This document shows positions 29,240-35,412 of a DNA stretch of 35,412 nucleotides, piece by piece (positions within the stretch are counted from its first letter, which is position 1; the number at the start of each line of letters is the position of its first letter). Origin of the DNA: Discostella pseudostelligera (lineage: Eukaryota; Bacillariophyta; Thalassiosirophyceae; Thalassiosirales; Thalassiosiraceae); the NCBI GenBank assembly GCA_036940085.1, contig JALLBK010000120.1, positions 1-35,412 of the forward strand, in the 5' to 3' direction. Made by a program: the position numbers and the translations under genes. Under the pieces are notes generated by a model. The model was not told the origin of the DNA. It made no database searches and saw only the letters and a program-made list of their open reading frames with translations.

Positions 29240-29839
29240 TCATGATGCGGCCAAAGCCAAAATGACAACCAAAGCCACCACCAACAGAAACAACACGCTA
29301 CAAACAATTTTATCCGTCTTATCCAATTGCCAAAAACCAAGCGACGGCTCTTCCATCCCATTGATCTCTCCATTATTCATTATTGGTTCTTCTCGTGTCC
29401 ATTGGCGAGAAGGATCATCTAGGGGCATGATTACCCTACTACCGTAGTCATCAACATATTCATTGTCATCGTAGGGATAGGTGGCATCAGTCATTCTACG
29501 GGAGGGAGTTGATGAATGTTGCCTATATGACGAGGATGATGTTCGCCGCTGTTGCTGTTCATGTTGTTGGTGTTCCTGCTGCTGCCGCCGAATTTCATGT
29601 AGTTCCCCCGACCCCCCATGTTCTGAGAGCTCCGACGACCGTCGTCGTGAGCCCACAGAAAGGTGACCCGATGCTCTGCGCTCATTATGATATCCATCTC
29701 CATGCGAGAAGTTGGAAGACCATCGCACTTGCGAACTACTGGAGATGGAGGCTCGACGCAGTTGCGACTGCGGCTGCGATTGCGAGGGTTGCCGTCGTTG
29801 TTGCCTATGAATATCGAAAATCTCAACTTCCGACAGCAT
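29240..29839 (-). CDS. Tail-anchored protein with a Gln/Ser/Arg-rich cytosolic domain
   Basis: 199 residues from the first ATG (29839); an in-frame TAA sits just upstream. The only hydrophobic segment is at the very C-terminus (IVCSVLFLLVVALVVILALAAS), which makes it a tail-anchored protein, probably of the ER or another endomembrane. The rest is Gln/Ser/Arg/His-rich (RRQQQEHQQHEQQQRR) with several RRxS sites that could be phosphorylated. A short ordered-looking part, EEPSLGFWQLDKTDK, precedes the helix. No SNARE heptads or other known domain were seen. It is divergent from PSMB3, with the PSMB3 element cluster in the shared promoter. Confidence 0.55.
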   Translation of the reverse strand: MLSEVEIFDIHRQQRRQPSQSQPQSQLRRASISSSSQVRWSSNFSHGDGYHNERRASGHLSVGSRRRSSELSEHGGSGELHEIRRQQQEHQQHEQQQRRTSSSSYRQHSSTPSRRMTDATYPYDDNEYVDDYGSRVIMPLDDPSRQWTREEPIMNNGEINGMEEPSLGFWQLDKTDKIVCSVLFLLVVALVVILALAAS

Positions 29840-30072
29840 CTTGTTTGGCAATTAATTCCGACTGTGCGCGTCTCTTATCCTTGCCCCTTCGTTTAGTGCT
29901 CTGTTGCTATTCGGTTTATGGTATGGTACAAAAGATATAATGGTTGATGCGGATTTATGGTTCCGGCTTCCGGCGCCGGGCGGCGGCGTCGTTGCTGTTG
30001 TGTTGTTGTTGTTGTTCTTGCTGTGGGCTGTTGTGGGTTGTGTGTGGCTGTGCGTGGGCTGTTGTTTTGTGG

Positions 30073-30159
30073 GTGGCGAAAATGGCGGTGGCGACCATTT
30101 TCCGAAAATAGCGGGAAGAATAGTGTGGCGATAAGTGGCGATAACAATTTCGCGCCAAA
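30073..30159 (+). promoter_or_regulatory. PSMB3 upstream module with a perfect E2F 12-mer
   Basis: GTGGCGAAAATGGCGG (30073-30088), AAAATAGCGGGAA (30105-30117), GGCGATAA (30127-30134 and 30137-30144) and TTTCGCGCCAAA (30148-30159). The first three words are exact matches to the NOB1 upstream region, and the last is the reverse complement of the 12-mer at 28702-28713. The module ends 132 bp before the PSMB3 ATG. Confidence 0.55.
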
Positions 30160-30291
30160 TTCATCGGCCTTCCTCACTTCTCCATTCTTCACGTCGATGT
30201 CGATGTCCATGAGATTGCCGCCGCCATCGCCTTGTCATCGTAATATCCCGTCTCGTCGACACCTCAATAGGCCCCATCCAACAATACTAGT

Positions 30292-30906
30292 ATGTCCATC
30301 CTAGCCTACAACGGAGCCGCCATCATCGGCATGTCCGGAAAAGACTGTGTCGGCATCGCCTCCGACAATCGCCTTGGCATCCAATACGAAACCGTCGCCA
30401 TGGATTTTAAGAAAGTCTTCAAAATGAACGATCGGTTATTCGTCGGCCTAGCCGGCTTGGCCACCGATGTCCAAACTCTCGATCAATTACTCCGCTTTCG
30501 GATGAATTTGTATGAATTGCGTGAAGAGCGGACCATGTCCCCCCAAGTATTTACAAATTTATTGAGTAACATGCTGTACGAGAAGCGATTTGGTCCGTAC
30601 TTTTGCGAACCGGTCATTGCCGGCCTCGATGAGAAAGGTCAACCCCACCTATCCACAATGGATTTAATTGGTGCCATCTCCAGCGCTAAAGACTTTGTTG
30701 TGGCCGGTACCTGCGAGGGGAATTTGTATGGTATGTGTGAAACACTCTACAAGCCGGATATGGATCAGGAGACATTGTTCGAAACGTTGGCACAGGCATT
30801 GTTGGCGAGTGTGGATAGGGATGCGTTGAGTGGATGGGGAGGTGTGGTGCATATTATTACGAAAGATGGGGTGATTTCCCGTGAGTTGAAGGGACGGCAA
30901 GATTAG
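30292..30906 (+). CDS. PSMB3: 20S proteasome subunit beta-3
   Basis: Single exon, 204 residues, the usual length (human 205). It starts MSILAYNGAAIIGMSGKDCVGIASDNRLGIQ and carries LAGLATDVQTLDQLLRFRMNLYEL, YEKRFGPYFCEPVIAGL and VDRDALSGWGGVVHII, near-identical in pattern to beta-3 across eukaryotes. Beta-3 is a structural subunit of the inner ring: there is no propeptide and no catalytic Thr1. It is divergent from the tail-anchored orphan at 29839. Its promoter shares words with that of NOB1. Confidence 0.97.
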   Translation: MSILAYNGAAIIGMSGKDCVGIASDNRLGIQYETVAMDFKKVFKMNDRLFVGLAGLATDVQTLDQLLRFRMNLYELREERTMSPQVFTNLLSNMLYEKRFGPYFCEPVIAGLDEKGQPHLSTMDLIGAISSAKDFVVAGTCEGNLYGMCETLYKPDMDQETLFETLAQALLASVDRDALSGWGGVVHIITKDGVISRELKGRQD

Positions 30907-31627
30907 AAATATAGATTGTATGATGGGGGGGTTATTGTTGTGCGCGGCTAGGGGGTGATGGTGGGGTAGGGGGTGGCGAAGGGTTGAGAGAGGATGGAGA
31001 AGAACGATAATCTGGTGCTCTTTATAATATATTTTATTGAAAATTCAACGTGTCGAGATGTGTCGAGCATCATGTCATCTGATGACAGACGTCAGTTCAT
31101 CTCCTTTCCCTCGTCCCGTTGCGTTGCCAAATCACAAATCACAAGCTGCCCTTACGGATCCAACGAAACTTACCGATCGTTATATCTTCTACCACATTTG
31201 CTCGGGAATCTCTCCAATATAGGACTGGTCTAATATCTATTGTACTCGATCGAAAGGGATTATGCATATCATCGCATCGATCCAGAGCAAAGGGGGGCGG
31301 CATACTGCTTCCACGTGGAAGAGATCACCTCTTCCCCGTGGAATAGCTTCTGTTCAAGGCGGAAGGCGGCACGCAGCTGCTAAAATTTGAAATTTGGCGG
31401 GAGACATGGAGGTGGCTCAGCGCGCGTCCACTCCGACGACGACTTCGCGATCGTCGCTTTCAATTCAACCTACTTAATTCAACTGTGGCTGTGGATTTTG
31501 TATTTGGATTTCATTTCATCTTTTTCTTTGGTTGGTATTTGGATTGCCTCATTGAATTGGACGCACCGCAACAAGCAGAGAGTTGTACCCAATTAATACC
31601 AATAGCATTCTGCAAGCCTTCGACATC
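30907..31627. other. Spacer between PSMB3 and the GH5-like gene
   Basis: No gene. It contains a G-rich stretch just after PSMB3 (30924-30980), the inverted repeat at 31309-31343 and TTTGGCGGGAG at 31393-31403. Confidence 0.45.
31309..31343. repeat. 15-bp inverted repeat with an embedded G-box palindrome
   Basis: Arms 31309-31323 and 31329-31343 pair with one mismatch around a 5-nt loop (ATCAC). The left arm begins with the perfect 12-bp palindrome TTCCACGTGGAA, containing the G-box CACGTG. It lies about 285-320 bp upstream of the GH5-like ATG and 400 bp past PSMB3. Confidence 0.7.
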
Positions 31628-33496
31628 ATGAGCAGTACAGCAACCACCACCACGCCCAGGTGCATCATCGACCGCACCATTCTCAACGAGGACACTCTCG
31701 GTGATATGGACGATGTCGGCCTCGCCGTCTTCGCTAGCTTGTGTGGTGCCAACCGTGGTGCATTTGTCTTGCAGCCGCCGGATGGCAATACCTACGGGTA
31801 AGTTTTATTGATATAGCAATGCTCATTGTTTTGTGACGAAGGTGGACCTCTCATCAAATGACACAATGTACAATGTTCATGTCAGGTGCACCACCTTCCC
31901 CGAAAGCTTCTCGACCAACGCTGGATTGAATTACACCATCCCCAATTCTGCCAACTTAACCCAAAGTTATGCCGCGGGTGATATTTCTGCCTCTGCAACA
32001 ATCGAAGTGGTCAATCAATATATTTCGGCAGTGTACGCCTCATCCTTCCCAGGTGTCGATCGCAACCCGTACGGATGCAATGTAAATGGATTGGCAACTT
32101 TGGTGGATTGTCCAACGAACAGCGGAACAAAGAAGAGTATCCGTCCCGATGGAGATATTATCCGTGCAGTAACTCTTGCTGGAGCATTCATCTCTCAGCC
32201 ATGGATTACGGGAGGAAAATCTACTCTCTCCATGGAGGAAGTGAACGAATTTTACAAGTCGGAGGACTTTGTCGAAATGGCAACTTTGGGAGTCAATACC
32301 ATTCAGATTCCTGTACCGTGTGATACATTCTTTGCGGATGGAGAGGTCTCCAAGACGGTATCGCATTTGTTGGTGAAGGCGGCCAATGCTGGTTTGAGTG
32401 CAATTATTGTGCTGGTAGTTGTCAATCCGGATGACACTGTTAGTGTGGATCATATCAAATCAGCTGCAATCTTTGCCAATGCATCCTCAAACGTGATTGC
32501 GTTGCAACTTCCTTCCACTTCGTCGTCGTCTTCTTCGAGTGCATCGTTAGTGGATGCTGTTCGTTCCAAGGCTGCCAAGCTACCAGTGCTTGTCCCTACT
32601 GATAAAGGACAATTGAGTAACCTATCGTTCCCATCGGACCACTTGGTCTTTGCTGCATTGGATGTGGATGCCAAGTCTTCCATTGCTGATATTGCATCAG
32701 CGGATAGTGTTAGTGACAGGTTGAAGATGTTTTATCATGAGAGTTTGGTATGGTGAGCAGTTTAATCGTCTTGTCTATCTTTTTCGCAGTTTAATGACGA
32801 CAGCCGGTCTAATCTTGTTGGACCATCTTCAATGAATTGCACAGCATCGAGCGCGCTCCAATTGAATGGCTTGACTGCTATCATGACATACCCATCTACG
32901 TCACTAGCGGATTTGATCTTGGTATTGATGATTGTATCTATCAAGATGAGGATGACTTCAACAACTATGGACAATGCGATCGATTCAACGAGACTATTGC
33001 GTCTGGATGGTGGGATCGTCATCGTCAATCATTGGCATCTCGTCAGCTGTTCACGTATTCCAAAGGACTTGGATGGAGCTTCTCGGCTTGGAAATTGTTT
33101 GGAGAAGACGACAACAGTGGTTCGATCGACACTCCATCCAAGTTATTGTGCCTACGCGATGTTGCCGCGGCTGGATTGCTGCCATCCTTGACAACCACAT
33201 CAACTGACGATATCGACCTTGGCTTGGCGTGTTTGAACGGGCCAAAATCCGACTTTATCATGGGTGATGAAACATTCGCTCCCACGCCCGCACCACATGA
33301 TTGCGGCAATGGATGGTGGAATGATGCCACCTTGCAGTGTGATTACTGGATCCCACCTCCACCGGCCCCTCCAGCACCTATCGACTATACTACGTTGATG
33401 AAGGGTGCTGCCGGAGGCGCCATTGGTGCCTTTGTTTTGGTGTGGTTGGTGAGGAAGATGACAGGAAGGAGGGAGGACTACCAGACGATAAATTGA
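31628..33496 (+). CDS. Membrane-anchored GH5-like (exo-beta-1,3-glucanase fold) protein, probably inactive
   Basis: Three exons, 31628-31797, 31886-32752 and 32845-33496, phases 2 and 2; 562 residues. The GH5 frame is seen in IIRAVTLAGAFISQPWITGG (compare GVNLGGWLVLEPWIT), EDFVEMATLGVNTIQIPVP (compare LGxNxVRIPxG) and GWSFSAWKL (compare GWxFWxWK). The segment where the acid/base NEP normally stands reads ALQLPSTSSS, and the nucleophile GEWS segment reads VTSGFDLG, so both catalytic Glu appear lost. A proline-rich linker (PPPPAPPAP) leads to a C-terminal helix, GAAGGAIGAFVLVWLV, and a short basic tail. There is no N-terminal signal peptide, which is odd for a GH5. In yeast such enzymes cut beta-1,3-glucan, the backbone of diatom chrysolaminarin; a binding or sensing role is a guess. 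Confidence 0.7.
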
Positions 33497-33748
33497 AGAA
33501 AGCAAAGGTTGAAGAGAAGATGCTGCAATGTTGAAGGTCGACGATGCCGAAGACGATATGGCCTCTCTTCGAACCGCACCGTGGAACAGATATTGCAGAT
33601 AACGCGTTGAAGGTTGATAAATAAATCTGGCATGTAACTTTTTGTCTGTTACACACTCGTTAGGTATGGGTCTGAATAAGGAAACCAACCCTGAAGCATG
33701 CATGCATGCTGCTGGCCGTTGTATGATCGCTCCACCATCACCACCTAT

Positions 33749-35412
33749 TTATTTGTCCTTCTTACTCTCACTCGAATCCTCTTCCACACCCTGCGCGACA
33801 TCCACCATCAAAGCAAACTCCTCCTCCACACCCACAAATTCCTGACTCTTAATGTTCACAATAAACTCATACCGTCCCGGCTCAACAGGCGGAGGCAAAT
33901 GAATCTTCACCTTCCCCGTCTTCTGGGCCACATTCGAAATAACAAATGGCCAACCAATCACAATCCGATTATCGCAGAGTGTTTTGGGACTGGCAAATTC
34001 CTTCGTAAATGCCGTAATAGTTTCCGAATCAAGCAGCTCGTACAATGAGTCCTTCTTCTCTTTCAATATCTCCATGTGTTTCGTCGCAGGATACTTGGAG
34101 TCGCCGAGGGCACCTTCCCATGTCAAGTCTGGACTGGAACCATCCATCTTTCGTGCACGCACCAAGATGAACCATGCCTCACGATAGGCCTGCATGGCAA
34201 TTTGGGGTGGTATGCCCTGTGCCTGTGCCATAACGAGTTTCTCCTTCGTGAAGCTTTCGGCATGTTGACGAGTGATTTGGATTTCGAGCCCCATTTTCTC
34301 GTCGGTGGTAGTGACCTGCTTCGATGTCGTTTGGGCAACTTTCGCCATATTCTCCGCCTCCTTCTTCTTCTTTTCTTCCTCGGACATGTTATCGTCAATG
34401 CCATCCTTATCCGGATCCGGAGCGGGTACACCCAAGTACTTATCCCCAAAGATCAACTTCGGCACTCCCTCGGCTCCGTACTGCTTCGTCATTAAATCAT
34501 TAAACCACTTCTTCGGTCCATCACTCTTCACATCGACCAATCCGATTTTGAACATGACAATGGCATCGAGTATCGAAGATGCCAATCGATAACTACGCAA
34601 TGTGCATGCCATACGCAGTGTCCCCTCAAGGACTTGCCCCACACGTTGACGATATTCCATAGTAGCCGAGAAGTAAGTTGGATCAATCAATCCCTTGGGA
34701 CCAGCGGCCACAAGATCCGGATGGGTGTTCAATTCCTTGGCATGCAATCGTCCCATGGTCATAATTAGTGCACGTTGTACCCCGGGATGGTCGAGTGCAC
34801 TTACAAGTTTGCCACTCCAATCGACTTTGAATTTCTTTTGTTGAAGTACTGTTGCATTATTGAACGAGGGGGGTGGCCAAGCGCCAATCTTGATGAGATT
34901 TTGATGTACCCATTCCTGCCCTAATACTCCCTCGTCGACACCCTCGAGCTTCATCTTGAGAAAATCAGTAGTATCCTTCCCAGTGGCCTTGGCAAGCCGC
35001 AATGACTCCTTTTCTTTCTCCTCCTTGGCTTTCTTTGCCGCTGCCGCCGCTGGATCATCATCATCATCCTCAGCCCACCCGTCTGATACTAATAGATCAT
35101 CCATGGATTTATGTGCCTCCTCCTTCTCTTTGTTGGCAAGATGGGCTAATTTCTTTTTACGCAATTCATTGGCCAATGCCAATTGCTTTGAGGTGATGGC
35201 GGCAGTGTCGGGAGTGGTAGCAATGGCGTAGAGAATTTCAAGCGGCGTGGAGGTAGGTCGTAGACAATTGACGAGGTAGGCGGCGTCGGCTTGGGGATTG
35301 AGTTGCACCTTGGGATCGATTTGTTTGTCGTCGCCGTCTTTCGATTTGTCGGTGCTGCTGCCCTTGCTGCTGGTGCCATTGAGTTTGGAGGAATTGGCAA
35401 TGTAGCCGAGAA
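33749..35412 (-). CDS. SEC63: SEC63, C-terminal (Brl) part, cut by the right edge
   Basis: The minus-strand frame is open from the right edge (a GTG at 35308 is not a start) to the stop at 33749-33751; about 553 codons are visible. After a low-complexity acidic/Lys-rich region come the Sec63 helical domain (GWEWVHQNLIKIGAWPPP-type start at VHQNLIKIG, ALIMTMGRLHAKEL, VLEGTLRMACTLRSYRLASSILDAIVMFK) and the C-terminal FN3-like fold (VKIHLPPPVEPGRYEFIVNIKSQEFVGVE) that ends the family. The J domain and membrane helices would lie to the right of the window. SEC63 recruits BiP to the Sec61 channel for ER import. The charged tail EEDSSESKKDK matches the acidic end that contacts SEC62. The gene is convergent with the GH5-like gene, 252 nt apart. 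Confidence 0.85.
   Translation of the reverse strand, partial: LGYIANSSKLNGTSSKGSSTDKSKDGDDKQIDPKVQLNPQADAAYLVNCLRPTSTPLEILYAIATTPDTAAITSKQLALANELRKKKLAHLANKEKEEAHKSMDDLLVSDGWAEDDDDDPAAAAAKKAKEEKEKESLRLAKATGKDTTDFLKMKLEGVDEGVLGQEWVHQNLIKIGAWPPPSFNNATVLQQKKFKVDWSGKLVSALDHPGVQRALIMTMGRLHAKELNTHPDLVAAGPKGLIDPTYFSATMEYRQRVGQVLEGTLRMACTLRSYRLASSILDAIVMFKIGLVDVKSDGPKKWFNDLMTKQYGAEGVPKLIFGDKYLGVPAPDPDKDGIDDNMSEEEKKKKEAENMAKVAQTTSKQVTTTDEKMGLEIQITRQHAESFTKEKLVMAQAQGIPPQIAMQAYREAWFILVRARKMDGSSPDLTWEGALGDSKYPATKHMEILKEKKDSLYELLDSETITAFTKEFASPKTLCDNRIVIGWPFVISNVAQKTGKVKIHLPPPVEPGRYEFIVNIKSQEFVGVEEEFALMVDVAQGVEEDSSESKKDK

Noticed and set aside
32832..33191. Plus-strand 119-codon frame inside GH5-like exon 3
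   Set aside because: It is the +1 frame of the true exon; the GH5 frame alone carries GWSFSAWKL and the membrane anchor.

Overview
The window is nuclear DNA from a diatom, most likely a centric species of the Thalassiosirales type. Four things point there. It has a light-harvesting Lhc gene with a signal peptide and an ASAFAP-like cleavage motif, plus two other genes with similar bipartite plastid-type leaders. It has a cyclin of the diatom-specific kind. Genes are dense on both strands, with short GT-AG introns of about 70-145 nt. Low-complexity Ser/Asn/Gln/Asp tracts are common inside otherwise conserved proteins. No ribosomal RNA, tRNA, CRISPR array, phage or intact mobile element is visible.

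Layout, left to right: a possible AT-hook fragment at the edge; an LRR protein (836-1999, +); a decayed minisatellite (2053-2330); an 11-exon RETSAT-like oxidoreductase (2519-5469, -); NOB1 (6312-9010, +); a mitochondrial-type ABC half-transporter (9116-11905, -); a plastid RimP-like protein (12505-13968, -); a diatom cyclin (15181-16338, -); about 2.6 kb of low-complexity spacer; a mitochondrial octanoyltransferase cut off by a single N at 19950; a truncated SET-type fragment and a complete SET-type methyltransferase (19951-22596, -); a PAS-like orphan (23069-25231, +); an Lhc gene (25618-26313, +); a two-helix plastid protein (26659-27294, +); a two-helix glycine-rich protein (27490-28395, -); a tail-anchored orphan (29240-29839, -); proteasome beta-3 (30292-30906, +); a membrane-anchored GH5-like protein that seems to lack its catalytic glutamates (31628-33496, +); and the C-terminal part of SEC63 (33749 to the right edge, -). 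Exon boundaries were worked out by hand from splice signals, reading phase and family conservation.

The genes do not form a pathway. Most are housekeeping functions: 18S rRNA maturation, proteasome, ER translocation, lipoylation, plastid ribosome maturation and light harvesting. What links several of them is upstream DNA. GGCGGGA/TTTCCCGCC and two perfect E2F-type 12-mers (TTTGGCGCGAAA) recur before NOB1, the ABC transporter, RimP, Lhc, the 28395 gene, PSMB3 and the GH5-like gene. NOB1 and PSMB3 share longer identical promoter words. TGACGT elements, known in diatoms as CO2/light (bZIP, aureochrome) sites, occur before the Lhc gene and in the divergent SET/PAS promoter. No complete unknown multi-gene system is seen; the best leads are the shared promoter module, the GH5-like pseudoenzyme and several plastid or membrane orphans.
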